From Acidobacteriota bacterium (GTDB lineage: Bacteria; Acidobacteriota; Terriglobia; Terriglobales; Acidobacteriaceae), in contig QIAB01000032.1 of NCBI GenBank assembly GCA_003225455.1, positions 26,486-90,485 of the forward strand: a stretch of 64,000 nt of DNA, written 5' to 3'. Both the position numbers and the translations under genes were made by a program. Positions 53,405-63,756 of the stretch are shown piece after piece. The notes under the pieces were generated by a model that ran no database searches, was not told where the DNA came from, and worked only from the letters and a program-made list of their open reading frames with translations. Position 1 is the first letter of the stretch; every line of letters begins with the position of its first letter.

Positions 53405-54489
53405 GCGCGGCGCCGCATGTAACTGCTCCGGCATTCTGCCGCATCTTGATCGTTCGCCTCGGCTCGATGGGCGACATCATTCACACTCTTTACGCAGCCA
53501 CAGCGCTGCGAGCGGCTTTTCCCGAGGCAACTCTCGGCTGGGTGATCGAAGAACGCTGGGCTGAGTTGCTTTGTACTCTTCCTACGCCACGCTCCGGGGC
53601 GCGTTCCCCTCAGCGGCCGCTGGCCGACAAAATTCACACCGTAAACACAAAACTGTGGCGCCACCGTTTATTCCACCTTCAGACTTGGGAACAAACGGCC
53701 TCCGCGTTTAGCGACTTGCGTGCGCCGGAGTATGAAATTGCAATTGACTTCCAGGGCGCAATTCGCTCTGCCCTGCTGGCACGCTGGTCAGGGGCGCCGA
53801 TCATCTATGGTTTCGCGCGGCCGCGCGAAAATATTGCCAGCATGCTCTACAGGCGAAAAGTAATCGCGCGCGGCACGCACGTCATAGAGCAGAATTTATC
53901 ACTCGCTGAAGCGGTTATACGAACGCCGCTGGCGGTGCCGGAGATCCAGTTTCCTTACGACCCGGCCGCCGAGCATGATTGTGACTCCAATGTAGATGCT
54001 AACCGCGCAAGTAATTTTGTCCTGCTTAATCCTGGAGCAGGTTGGGGCGCGAAGCAGTGGGGACCGGAGCGGTATGGCGAGGTGGCGAAGCAACTGGCAG
54101 AGAACTGCTTGTTGTCATTCATTAATTTCGGTCCGGGGGAAGAACAGTTGGCAAAAGCGGCGGAAGCGGCCAGCAGTGGGGCTGCCCGTCCGTTTTCAGG
54201 TTCACTGACGCAACTGATCGCACTCACCCGGCGTGCGCGCCTGTTCATCGGCGGTGACACCGGCCCAATGCACCTCGCGGCGGCTTTGCGCGTTCCAGTC
54301 GTAGGAATTTTCGGCCCCACCGATCCAGCTCGCAATGGGCCGTTCGGAACCCGCAGCATCGTCCTGCGCGACCCGGCAAGCACCACATCCCACAAGCGCC
54401 GCTCTCGGCCCGACGAGGGCTTGCGCGAAATCAGTCCCGAACAAGTCGTGGAAGCCGCGCGCCGACTCTTGCGGAGCCGTTGTGCCTAG
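53401..54489 (+). CDS. waaC: Lipopolysaccharide heptosyltransferase I-like (GT9)
   Basis: 362 residues of glycosyltransferase family 9. The N-terminal motif ILIVRLGSMGDIIHTLYA and the C-terminal nucleotide-sugar motif FIGGDTGPMHLAAALRVPV, then GIFGPTDPARNGPFG, are diagnostic. An insertion near 65-75 (PRSGARSPQRP) is unusual. It should transfer the first heptose to Kdo2-lipid A. The GTG start overlaps the rfaE2 stop; the GTG of the next gene overlaps its end by 8 nt. Confidence 0.92.
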   Translation: MSAAPHVTAPAFCRILIVRLGSMGDIIHTLYAATALRAAFPEATLGWVIEERWAELLCTLPTPRSGARSPQRPLADKIHTVNTKLWRHRLFHLQTWEQTASAFSDLRAPEYEIAIDFQGAIRSALLARWSGAPIIYGFARPRENIASMLYRRKVIARGTHVIEQNLSLAEAVIRTPLAVPEIQFPYDPAAEHDCDSNVDANRASNFVLLNPGAGWGAKQWGPERYGEVAKQLAENCLLSFINFGPGEEQLAKAAEAASSGAARPFSGSLTQLIALTRRARLFIGGDTGPMHLAAALRVPVVGIFGPTDPARNGPFGTRSIVLRDPASTTSHKRRSRPDEGLREISPEQVVEAARRLLRSRCA

Positions 54490-55027
54490 TTGGAGCCATA
54501 TCGCGCGCCGCATCCGCGTTCCAGTTGGCTTCGTGTTTGCCGTTTGCTATTTCTGGCTGGCAAGACCAACGCCGCGACCTATTCTTATCGGCGCGATCAT
54601 TGTGCTTTGCGGTTTATTTATCCGCGCCCTCGCCTCCGGCTACGTGCAGAAGAATGAAGAACTCACCACCGGCGGCCCGTACGCCTATACCCGCAATCCG
54701 TTGTATTTCGGTTCGCTGATCCTGGCCGTCGGCTTCGGCTGGGCTGCTCAGAACTGGTGGATCGCGGCCGCGATCCTGCTGATTTTTGTCGTGATCTACA
54801 TGCCGGTGATTCTGGACGAAGAGAGATTTCTCCGGCAGAGATTTCCGAACTTCGCAGCTTATTCCCATCAGGTCCCGCGCTTCATTCCACGGCTCACGCC
54901 ATTCATGGGAACATCCGGCGCTTTCTCCTGGGACTTGTACCGCAAGCATCGCGAGTATCATGCGATGATAGGATCGATAGCAATGCTGCTTGCGCTCGTG
55001 GTCAAAATGCTTTTCCTGTCCCGGTGA
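54482..55027 (+). CDS. Isoprenylcysteine methyltransferase-like membrane protein (LPS operon)
   Basis: 181 residues with four to five membrane helices and the SAM-binding signature TTGGPYAYTRNPLYFGSLI plus DEERFLRQRFPNFAAYSHQVPRF. It is the second ICMT/PEMT-type protein in the window, longer than the one at 18357. Embedded between waaC and the DUF3108 gene, it may methylate a lipid or lipid-A-linked group; this is inference from position. GTG 54482 overlaps the waaC stop by 8 nt; the frame is open further upstream but only as a shadow of waaC. Confidence 0.82.
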   Translation: MPSWSHIARRIRVPVGFVFAVCYFWLARPTPRPILIGAIIVLCGLFIRALASGYVQKNEELTTGGPYAYTRNPLYFGSLILAVGFGWAAQNWWIAAAILLIFVVIYMPVILDEERFLRQRFPNFAAYSHQVPRFIPRLTPFMGTSGAFSWDLYRKHREYHAMIGSIAMLLALVVKMLFLSR

Positions 55028-55030
55028 GTT

Positions 55031-55918
55031 GTGAAAAGTCTGGTTCAGACTTCAATTAGAGTGGTACGCCAGAACCCTGGCACGCTGCGCCCCCGCTTTC
55101 CCCACAGCCCGCGCGTCAGGGTCCGTCCCGTCACTTATAGTCTTTGTTTCCTGTGCGCAGTTTCGCTCTTGCTCGCACAAGGGACGCGCCGAATTCCTCC
55201 GGCCACGATCGGCACTGCGCCTGGCCCCCGGATTGTTCCTCCGCCTCCCGGCTACCGCTTTCCCAACGGCCAGAGTTACGTCTACGGAGTCGAATGGCAT
55301 CTTTTTAATGCCGGAACGGCTACGGTAAGAATGGACTCGGCGGACGTTCAAGAGCGCGTCACCGCGATTGGCGATTCAGCAGGTTTCGTGAACACGTTCC
55401 TCAAGGTCCATGATTTTTTTGAAGCCCGCTTCGATCCCCGCACATTTTGTTCGCTCCACGTTTCCAAGCACCTTGAAGAAGGATCGCGGAAGGGTCAGAC
55501 GGAACTTGCGTTTGATTACGTCCATCACAAAAGCGTGCTCGATGACAAGAATTTGAAGAAGGGCGAATCCAGACACACGGAAAATGACATTCCGGGCTGC
55601 GTCACCGATGTTGTAAGTGGGTTCTATTATCTTGCGTCGCTGCCGTTACAGCCGGGAACTTTCAACACCTTTGTGGTAAGCGATGGTGTAAGAACCACCG
55701 ATGTAACCGCATATGTTGAAGCGCGAGACCAGGTGAAGGTTCCGGCCGGCAGTTATCGGACTGTGCGCGTCAAAGCCGAGCCAGTCTCCGGACCGCTGAA
55801 GGGCAAGACCGCGATCCTCGTCTGGTTCAGCGACGACCCGAATCACATTCCAGTGCAGATGCGTTCGAAACTCGGATGGGGCACGCTGGTATTCCGCTTG
55901 CAACGCCTGGGAAAATAG
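55031..55918 (+). CDS. DUF3108-domain protein, exported
   Basis: 295 residues. A basic N-terminus and a hydrophobic segment near 36-50 (YSLCFLCAVSLLLAQG) act as signal or anchor. The DUF3108 domain starts at about 80 (YVYGVEWHLFNAGTATVRMD) and ends VQMRSKLGWGTLVFRL. Members are periplasmic beta-rich proteins of unknown function, often beside envelope genes. It follows the methyltransferase by 3 nt, so it ends the LPS operon. Start GTG 55031. Confidence 0.82.
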   Translation: MKSLVQTSIRVVRQNPGTLRPRFPHSPRVRVRPVTYSLCFLCAVSLLLAQGTRRIPPATIGTAPGPRIVPPPPGYRFPNGQSYVYGVEWHLFNAGTATVRMDSADVQERVTAIGDSAGFVNTFLKVHDFFEARFDPRTFCSLHVSKHLEEGSRKGQTELAFDYVHHKSVLDDKNLKKGESRHTENDIPGCVTDVVSGFYYLASLPLQPGTFNTFVVSDGVRTTDVTAYVEARDQVKVPAGSYRTVRVKAEPVSGPLKGKTAILVWFSDDPNHIPVQMRSKLGWGTLVFRLQRLGK

Positions 55919-55944
55919 CTTCCATATGGGCCGCCGGCAAATCA

Positions 55945-57300
55945 TCAGCCCACGAGATCCTTCAAGCCTTCCCGGAACACCCGCGTGTGTTGGTCGACGT
56001 CCTCGGCCTGCGTTTGCGGTGACATCAGCGCCATATTGTGAAATGGAGTTAGCAGGATTCCACGATTCATCGCATACAGATGCATGAATCTCTCAAGTTC
56101 GAAATCCATCGCCTCATGCGCTTGCGTACCGTTTTTCGGAGCTTGTGGAGAAAACAGATACTCGGCACGGCAGCCAAGCTGCGTCACGTACCAGGGCACA
56201 GCGAATTCAGTGATGGCGTCTTTCACTCCCGCAGTCCAGCGCTCCGCCATCGGAATCATGTGCTCGAAGGCTTCCTTGGTTAGAACCTTGGTTAATGTGG
56301 CGCGCATCGCGGCAAGTGACAGTGCGTTACCGGCGAGCGTACCGCCCACGCCGCCGACGTCGCAATCCTCCAAGTTTTGACGATCGGCTATGCGATGTGC
56401 GACTTCCTGCGTAAAACCGTAAGCCGCGCCCGGAACACCACTGCCGATGGGTTTGCCAAAGACCAGGAAATCCGGCTCTAGATTCTCCGCCCCAGTGTAG
56501 CCGCCCGGCCCCGCGCAGATTGTGTGGGTCTCATCAATAATAAGCAGCGTGCCGAACTTTCGGGTGAACGCGCGCAGAGCCGAGTGATATCCGTGCTCGG
56601 GATGCACAATGCCCACGTTGGTCATCACCGGTTCGGCCAGCACGCACGCCACATCGCCGGGAGCAAGCGCCTGGTCGAGCGCCGCAATATCATTGAACTC
56701 GACAACTTTGGTTGTCACTGAGGGATCGACCGGAGGACCGATATTGCCCCGCCGAGCTTGAGCAGTACCATCCGCATGTAGCGTGATGAACGTTTCATCG
56801 ACCGTGCCGTGGTAGCACCAGTTGAAGACCAAAATTTTCGGCCGCCCGGTGATCTGCCGCGCTAGACGAATAGAAAAGCGATTCGCATCCGTGGCAGTCA
56901 GCGCGAATTGCCAGTATGGCAGCCCGAAGCGCTTCTGCAATTCTTCTCCCACAAACACAGCGTCCTCATTCGGCAGCATCAGCGTGATCCCGCGTCGCAC
57001 TTGTTCTTCAACAGCCTTTACAGTCGCGGATGGCGAATGCCCAGTCATCGCGCCCGTGTCACCCAGGCAGAGATCGACATAGCGATGTCCATCTTCATCG
57101 TAGAAGTGCGCACCCTGCGCCTCCCGCACAAACGGTGGGAACGCACCAGCCCACTTCGCCATCCAGTTCATGGGCACGCCGCCCAGTAGCGACTTGCCGG
57201 CGCGTTCGAACAAGGCCTTGGACTTGGGGCGCTCGTTTACAAAGCGCTCCTGCTCGCGTTGCATCAGGGACTGCAAGCGGCTGCGGTCAATTCTTTTCAT
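55945..57300 (-). CDS. Class III PLP aminotransferase (glutamate-1-semialdehyde aminomutase-like)
   Basis: 451 residues of PLP fold type I. YDEDGHRYVDLCLGD and ATDANRFSIRLARQ open the large domain; NWCYHGTVDETF, IIDETHTICAGPGGYTG and the PLP lysine in LVFGKPIGSGVPGAA are in place. The Ser/Gly loop GGVGGTLAGNALSLAA is typical of the glutamate-1-semialdehyde aminomutase branch. It is not linked to heme genes, so transamination of another omega-amine is as likely. AAGGAGGAG lies upstream of ATG 57300. It converges on the DUF3108 gene. Confidence 0.88.
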   Translation of the reverse strand: MKRIDRSRLQSLMQREQERFVNERPKSKALFERAGKSLLGGVPMNWMAKWAGAFPPFVREAQGAHFYDEDGHRYVDLCLGDTGAMTGHSPSATVKAVEEQVRRGITLMLPNEDAVFVGEELQKRFGLPYWQFALTATDANRFSIRLARQITGRPKILVFNWCYHGTVDETFITLHADGTAQARRGNIGPPVDPSVTTKVVEFNDIAALDQALAPGDVACVLAEPVMTNVGIVHPEHGYHSALRAFTRKFGTLLIIDETHTICAGPGGYTGAENLEPDFLVFGKPIGSGVPGAAYGFTQEVAHRIADRQNLEDCDVGGVGGTLAGNALSLAAMRATLTKVLTKEAFEHMIPMAERWTAGVKDAITEFAVPWYVTQLGCRAEYLFSPQAPKNGTQAHEAMDFELERFMHLYAMNRGILLTPFHNMALMSPQTQAEDVDQHTRVFREGLKDLVG

Positions 57301-57333
57301 GAAGGAGGAGAAATGTTAACAGAACCTCAGGTT

Positions 57334-57467
57334 GTGTGGGCGCGGGCGACCCGCCCGCGCAAATCAGGCAGCACCATGGAATAAGGTGGAATTCCACCAC
57401 GTGTGGGCGCGGGCGACCCGCCCGCGCAAATCAGCCGGCACCATTGAACAAGGTGGAGTCCCACCAC
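57334..57467 (+). repeat. Two 67-nt tandem REP-like repeats
   Basis: Copies at 57334-57400 and 57401-57467 share GTGTGGGCGCGGGCGACC as their first bases and end CCACCAC; they differ at about seven positions. Each contains the hairpin GCGCGGGCG-ACC-CGCCCGCGC. The second copy overlaps the 3' end of the RAYT gene, and an inverted copy lies on its other side. Confidence 0.85.
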
Positions 57468-57910
57468 AACCAACGATAGTCCCGCCAGCCAGTGACCAGA
57501 CCCGCCCTGACCGGGTTAAACACTATGTAAGACACCCTCTCAGACAAGCTGTCCTGACTGCGCAATACATGGTCAAAGGACTCATCCTGCCAAACGCGAC
57601 CCCTACGGCACAGAGCCTTGTTGATCCGGTGCGAAGACTCGCTCTTGATCGCTTGCATGATTTCCGGTATTGACCAAGCACGGTTCTCATCCACCATCGG
57701 TGTGAAAATGAGATGGGCGTGATCGGGCATGATGACCACTGCATGCAGAGTGCATTTTCTGCAATTCGCATATAAGCAGGCTTCAAGTGCCAAGTCTCGT
57801 GCCAAGTTCGGTAATATCCAGCGGTGCCATGAGGCAAAGGTGACGAACAGCGCTCGATTGTGTTTCTGGTAGTGAGGAAGACAACGGCTGTATTCATAGT
57901 TGCGGGTCAT
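57431..57910 (-). CDS. REP-associated tyrosine transposase (RAYT, IS200/Y1-HUH type)
   Basis: 159 residues. The HUH motif is in MPDHAHLIF and the catalytic Tyr in ERVSYIVFNPVRAG; WQDESFDHVLRS is another conserved RAYT block. These enzymes cut single-stranded REP hairpins. ATG 57910 was chosen because it starts the conserved YEYSRCLPHY segment; a longer frame runs into the flanking REP. Inverted REP-like hairpins lie on both sides (57334-57467 and 57939-57965), the typical REP-RAYT-REP unit. Confidence 0.88.
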   Translation of the reverse strand: MTRNYEYSRCLPHYQKHNRALFVTFASWHRWILPNLARDLALEACLYANCRKCTLHAVVIMPDHAHLIFTPMVDENRAWSIPEIMQAIKSESSHRINKALCRRGRVWQDESFDHVLRSQDSLSERVSYIVFNPVRAGLVTGWRDYRWLWWDSTLFNGAG

Positions 57911-57938
57911 ACGAGAGGGAAAATAGCACGACAGCGAT

Positions 57939-58028
57939 GCGCGGGCGAGTCGCCCGCGCCCACACAAGAAGTGACTCATTTCAAAGTGGGAATCACCGAA
58001 GCACCTTCGACGGGCGAGGACGCCCGTC
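57939..58028 (-). repeat. Inverted REP-like copy and second hairpin
   Basis: 57939-57965 is the reverse complement of the first 27 nt of the tandem repeat with one mismatch. A related hairpin GACGGGCG-AGGA-CGCCCGTC follows at 58009-58028. Together with the tandem copies they bracket the RAYT gene and end 23 nt before the hslU stop. Confidence 0.8.
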
Positions 58029-58050
58029 CTCCATCGACTTCGGTACGGTG

Positions 58051-59460
<1,410 letters not shown>

Positions 59461-59471
59461 AGCAAAGCTGC

Positions 59472-59560
59472 TCTTGGCTGTTCGTCGTTTGTCGTTAGCT
59501 ATTCTTGGTAACTTTAAAGTCGGCTTTCGGCCAAAGACCAAGGACAAACGACCAACGACT
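59472..59560. repeat. Direct and inverted short repeats in the hslV-hslU spacer
   Basis: TTCGTCGTTTGTCGTTAGC and, further right, GGACAAACGACCAACGAC are degenerate inverted copies of a GTCGTTTGTC word, able to form a long imperfect hairpin between the two genes. hslV and hslU normally overlap or sit a few nt apart, so this looks inserted. Confidence 0.45.
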
Positions 59561-59562
59561 GG

Positions 59563-60105
59563 TTAAAGTTCCTCGATTGTTACCTTCTCATTAGTATAGA
59601 TGCACATCTTGCCCGCAATCTTCATGGCCTCTTCAGCAATCTGGCGGGCCGAGAGCTGCGTATGCTCAGCCAATGCCTGTGCTGCCGCCTGGGCATACGG
59701 ACCGCCGCTTCCAATCGCGGCGATTCCGCCATCCGGCTCAATCACGTCCCCTTGCCCGCTGAGCAGAAACGTTTGTTCTTTGTCAGAAACAAGCAGCAGG
59801 GCTTCCAGATGCCGCAGAAACTTATCGGTGCGCCAGTCCTTCGCCAGTTCAACTGCCGCGCGGCCAATATTTCCGTGATATTGCTCCAGTTTCGTTTCGA
59901 AGCGGCTGAATAGGGAAAACGCATCGGCAGTCGACCCTGCGAATCCAGCCAAAATCTTGTCCTGATAAAGACGCCGAATCTTCTTCGCCGAGTGCTTGAT
60001 CACTCCCTCGCCGAGCGTGACCTGGCCATCCCCGGCCATCACCACATTTCCGTTCCGCCGGACGCAGAGAACTGTAGTGGAGCGAATCAGATGCTTTCTG
60101 GGCAT
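59563..60105 (-). CDS. hslV: HslV (ClpQ) peptidase of the HslUV protease
   Basis: 180 residues. The catalytic N-terminal Thr is in [12 protein letters not shown], after a propeptide of about eight residues that must be removed. [34 protein letters not shown] and [16 protein letters not shown] follow as in all HslV. Dodecamers form a chamber with HslU hexamers at the ends. ATG 60105 is preferred over an upstream in-frame start at 60159 because a -10 box (60126-60121) lies between them. Confidence 0.96.
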   Translation of the reverse strand: MPRKHLIRSTTVLCVRRNGNVVMAGDGQVTLGEGVIKHSAKKIRRLYQDKILAGFAGSTADAFSLFSRFETKLEQYHGNIGRAAVELAKDWRTDKFLRHLEALLLVSDKEQTFLLSGQGDVIEPDGGIAAIGSGGPYAQAAAQALAEHTQLSARQIAEEAMKIAGKMCIYTNEKVTIEEL

Positions 60106-60120
60106 GGAGAGCAAACTTTC

Positions 60121-60126
60121 ATTATA
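60121..60126 (-). promoter_or_regulatory. -10 box TATAAT of hslV
   Basis: Minus-strand consensus hexamer in the divergent hslV-proS region, ending 15 nt before ATG 60105. Confidence 0.4.
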
Positions 60127-60222
60127 GCAGTCCGAGTGCGCCACGAGCCGCACCGGCATGTGATGTGACTGAAAGCAGCGCGTCCCATTACAATCGTTCG
60201 CAGACTTTCATCCCAAGAAAAC

Positions 60223-61665
60223 ATGCCAAAAGAAGGAATTACTCCTCGATCGCAAGACTACGCCCAGTGGTATCTCGACATCGTCCGTGACGCGGACCTG
60301 GCGGACTACGCCGAAGTCGTCCGCGGATGCATCGTCTTCAAGCCGACTGGCTTCGCTTTGTGGGAAGCGATTCAGAGTGGCCTGGATCAACGCATCAAGG
60401 CGACAGGCCACCAGAATGCATATTTCCCCCTTCTGATTCCGAAAAGTTTCCTCATGAAGGAAGCCGAGCACGTGGAAGGCTTCGCGCCCGAGGTTGCCGA
60501 AGTCACGCATGCCGGTGGCGAGAAACTGGCCGAGCCTTACGTGATCCGGCCAACTTCGGAGACCATCATCGGCTACTTCTACGCCAAGTGGGTGCGGAGC
60601 TGGCGCGACCTGCCGTTGTTGATCAATCAATGGGCGAACGTCATGCGATGGGAAATGCGCACCCGTCCGTTTCTCCGCACAACGGAATTTCTGTGGCAGG
60701 AAGGCCACACGGTTCACGTCGACGAAGCAGATGCCGAGCGCGAGACGCTCAAAATCTTGCACGAGGTCTACGCCGACTTCGTGGAAAAAGAGATGGCCCT
60801 ACCCGTGATCAAAGGCATCAAGACCGACAAGGAAAAGTTTGCCGGCGCTTTGCGCTCGTACGCCATCGAAGCCATGATGCAGGATGGTCGCGCCCTGCAG
60901 GTGGGCACTTCGCACAATTTAGGACAGAATTTTGCCAAAGCCTTCGACATTACCTACACCGATCAGAACAATCAGGTGCAGCATGCCTGGACCACGAGCT
61001 GGGGCGTGAGCACTCGCTTGATCGGCGCGCTGATCATGGCGCACTCGGACGATGAAGGTCTCGTCGTTCCTCCGCGCCTCGCGCCCACACAGGTGGTCGT
61101 CGTTCCGATTTTCAAGACCGATGCCGAGCGCACGCGCGTGCTGGAAGCAGTCTCACGCCTGAGCGCCGATTGGAAAGGCAGCTTGCGCTTCAAAGTTGAT
61201 GATCGCGAGCAGTACAGTCCAGGATACAAATTTAACGAATGGGAGCTGAAAGGCGTTCCTGTCCGCGTGGAGATTGGTCCCAAAGACATCGAGAAAGGAA
61301 CCGTCGGCGTGGCGCGCCGCGATCAACCGGGCAAACAGGGCAAATCTTTTGTTCCGCAGGACGGTCTCAGGCAGCGGTTGGAATCCCTGCTGACGGAAAT
61401 TCAGCAGGCTCTCTATGACCGCGCCTTTCGTTTTCGCGAAGAGCATACCTACGAAGCCTCAAACTATGACGAGTTGAAACAAGGCGTAGAAAAAGGGTTT
61501 GTGCGCGGCTACTGGGCAGGTACGCGCGAGGATGAAGACAAAATTCAGGACGAGACCGGCGCAACCATTCGCGTATTGCCGCTCGATCAGCCCGCGACAG
61601 CAGGAAAGTGCGTTTACACCGGTAAGCCAGCACAGAAGATTGCGGTATTCGCGCGCGCCTATTAA
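60223..61665 (+). CDS. proS: Prolyl-tRNA synthetase, archaeal/eukaryotic type
   Basis: 480 residues, the short type-3 ProRS lacking the INS editing domain of classical bacterial enzymes. Class II motif 2 lies around LINQWANVMRWEMRTRPFLR and EGHTVH; motif 3 in TTSWGVSTRLIGALI. The C-terminal domain ends with FARAY, where the terminal Tyr is typical of this type. It charges tRNA(Pro) in the cytoplasm. ATG 60223 lies in the gap divergent from hslV; no strong Shine-Dalgarno, with TACAAT at 60189-60194. Confidence 0.97.
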   Translation: MPKEGITPRSQDYAQWYLDIVRDADLADYAEVVRGCIVFKPTGFALWEAIQSGLDQRIKATGHQNAYFPLLIPKSFLMKEAEHVEGFAPEVAEVTHAGGEKLAEPYVIRPTSETIIGYFYAKWVRSWRDLPLLINQWANVMRWEMRTRPFLRTTEFLWQEGHTVHVDEADAERETLKILHEVYADFVEKEMALPVIKGIKTDKEKFAGALRSYAIEAMMQDGRALQVGTSHNLGQNFAKAFDITYTDQNNQVQHAWTTSWGVSTRLIGALIMAHSDDEGLVVPPRLAPTQVVVVPIFKTDAERTRVLEAVSRLSADWKGSLRFKVDDREQYSPGYKFNEWELKGVPVRVEIGPKDIEKGTVGVARRDQPGKQGKSFVPQDGLRQRLESLLTEIQQALYDRAFRFREEHTYEASNYDELKQGVEKGFVRGYWAGTREDEDKIQDETGATIRVLPLDQPATAGKCVYTGKPAQKIAVFARAY

Positions 61666-61818
61666 GTGCAGCGTTCTTTTCAGTCTGAGAGATGCAATCA
61701 GTATGCCGGATTCGATGAAAAACAGCCCAAGCTGGACATTACGAGACCGTGATGGGCATGGTGCTCAGATCGCATGTGCCCATGAGACTAGGCAGCAGTC
61801 TGGCTATTTTTGAGTTGA

Positions 61819-63615
61819 TCACGTCAGCCCATACTTTCCCCGCTCAATCATTTTCTGCGCGATCTGCTGGCGCAATTCAATCGTATTGAACGGCTCGTAT
61901 TTCGCCAGGCGGCGCAGAATTGCGAACTGGGTACGGAGCATGTCGCCCTCGGCTACGGCAGCGATAATCTTACGGGCAGCGGCTTCGATCTTCTCCATCG
62001 CTTGCGAGAGATATAGGCGCGTCATGGCAATCGGCAGCGCCGCGGAGCCTTCGCCCCGACTCGAAGCAATCTTTTGGGCGCGCAACACCGCCGATTCCAT
62101 CGCGTAGGTTTCGATCACGATGTCTGCAATCGCACCCATGATCTCCTGCTGCTCTTGGATCGCCTGCATGTATTTCTGCGTAGCGGCGCCCGCGGCGAAC
62201 AAACCGAGTTTCTTCGCCTGCGCAACCAGTTTCCGTTCATCGGCGAGCGGACCTTCAATCTCTTCACCTATAGACGGCCCCGCGAGCACTTCATCCATCA
62301 GCTTCTTGATTGCCGGCATCAGTGGCAACTGCCCACTCATCGCACGCTTTAACAGGAATCCGGTGATGATCAGCCGGTTGATTTCGTTTGTGCCTTCAAA
62401 AATCCTGTTAATCCGCGCATCCCGATATGCCCGCTCCGCCGGATACTCCTCAACGAAGCCGTAGCCGCCATATATCTGCACCGTCTCGTCGACCACGTAA
62501 TCGATCATCTCCGAGCCCCAGACCTTGATAATCGAGCACTCGACGGCATACTCTTCGATAGCCTTGAGCGTCTGCCTTGCGCTGTCCGCAGCTGACTTAT
62601 CCACTTCGTTGAGGGCGGCATCCATCATTCCGACCGTACGATAGACGAGCGATTCGCCCACGTAGATAAGCACCGCCATGTTAGCCAGCTTTTCGCGCAC
62701 CAGTCCGAAATCGGCGATAACTTTGTTGAACGCCTTCCGCTGCTTTGCGTAAGCGATGGAATTCTCCAGAGCCACGCGTGCGCCCCCCACGCACATTGCG
62801 CCGAGCTTGAAGCGCCCGACGTTGAGAATATTGAAAGCAATGACGTGCCCCTTGCCGATTTCCCCGAGGACATTTTCGACCGGAACTTTGCAGTCACTTA
62901 GAATGATGGGACACGTAGATGATCCGCGAATCCCCATCTTGTGCTCTTCCGCGCCAATGGAAAACCCAGGAAAAGTTTTCTCGACTAGAAACGCCGTAAA
63001 CTTCTCGCCGTCGACTTTCGCGAAAACCGTGAACAAGTCGGCGAAGCCGGCGTTCGTGATCCACATCTTTTCGCCGTTAAGAACGTAGTGCTTGCCATCT
63101 TTGGAAAGCTCGGCCCGGGCGCGGCAGTTCAGAGCATCAGATCCTGAAGATGCTTCCGACAACGCGTAGGCTCCGACGATCTCTCCTGCCGCCAGCCGCG
63201 GCAGATATTTTTTCTTCTGCTCTTCGGTTCCGAAATACACGATCGGCAGTGTCCCGATCCCGGTGTGCCCGCCCCATGTAGTTGCGAACCCGGCGTACTT
63301 AGCAATATGATCTGCGATCACGGCAGCCGTGACCTTATCCATCTCGAGGCCGCCATACGCTTCCGGAATTTCCACCCCGCTCAGCCCGAGCTCACCGGCC
63401 TTCTTCAACAACGCGCGTGTGACAGAGAAGTCCTTATGCTCAATCTTCTCGATGTTAGGGACGATCTCGTTGAGGGCGAATTCCTCCGCCGTCTGGCCAA
63501 TGAGCTGATGCTGCTCGGAAAAATCTTCAGGCGTGAAGACCTCGTCAGCACCGCGTTCTTCGAGCAGGAAGCTGCCGCCGGAGAATTTTGTGGACGCAAT
63601 TGCTGTGGTGGCCAT
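61819..63615 (-). CDS. Acyl-CoA dehydrogenase
   Basis: 598 residues, longer than short-chain types and like the FadE-related enzymes with a C-terminal helical extension. YALSEASSGSDALNCR and MWITNAGFADLF form the FAD/acyl pocket; IYGGYGFVEEYPAERAYRD and the catalytic Glu of IFEGTNEINRL are intact. It makes trans-2-enoyl-CoA in beta-oxidation. ATG 63615 has an AAGGGG upstream. A thiolase gene lies 141 nt upstream on the same strand, which fits a fatty-acid oxidation locus. Confidence 0.95.
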   Translation of the reverse strand: MATTAIASTKFSGGSFLLEERGADEVFTPEDFSEQHQLIGQTAEEFALNEIVPNIEKIEHKDFSVTRALLKKAGELGLSGVEIPEAYGGLEMDKVTAAVIADHIAKYAGFATTWGGHTGIGTLPIVYFGTEEQKKKYLPRLAAGEIVGAYALSEASSGSDALNCRARAELSKDGKHYVLNGEKMWITNAGFADLFTVFAKVDGEKFTAFLVEKTFPGFSIGAEEHKMGIRGSSTCPIILSDCKVPVENVLGEIGKGHVIAFNILNVGRFKLGAMCVGGARVALENSIAYAKQRKAFNKVIADFGLVREKLANMAVLIYVGESLVYRTVGMMDAALNEVDKSAADSARQTLKAIEEYAVECSIIKVWGSEMIDYVVDETVQIYGGYGFVEEYPAERAYRDARINRIFEGTNEINRLIITGFLLKRAMSGQLPLMPAIKKLMDEVLAGPSIGEEIEGPLADERKLVAQAKKLGLFAAGAATQKYMQAIQEQQEIMGAIADIVIETYAMESAVLRAQKIASSRGEGSAALPIAMTRLYLSQAMEKIEAAARKIIAAVAEGDMLRTQFAILRRLAKYEPFNTIELRQQIAQKMIERGKYGLT

Positions 63616-63756
63616 TAAAACCCCTTTCAACCACAGAGGGCACGGGGGAAATTATTTCATGTTTTCGAAGTTTTGCCAGTTACGAGAGACTGAACGGCCA
63701 TAGCGTGGGAGACATTGCAAGGCAAGAAGATGCAGTTCTTCTGTGATCCTTCGTGG

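Noticed and set aside
57334-57467. Possible short CRISPR array
   Set aside because: Only two head-to-tail copies without spacers, no cas genes, and the unit is a REP-type hairpin next to a RAYT gene.
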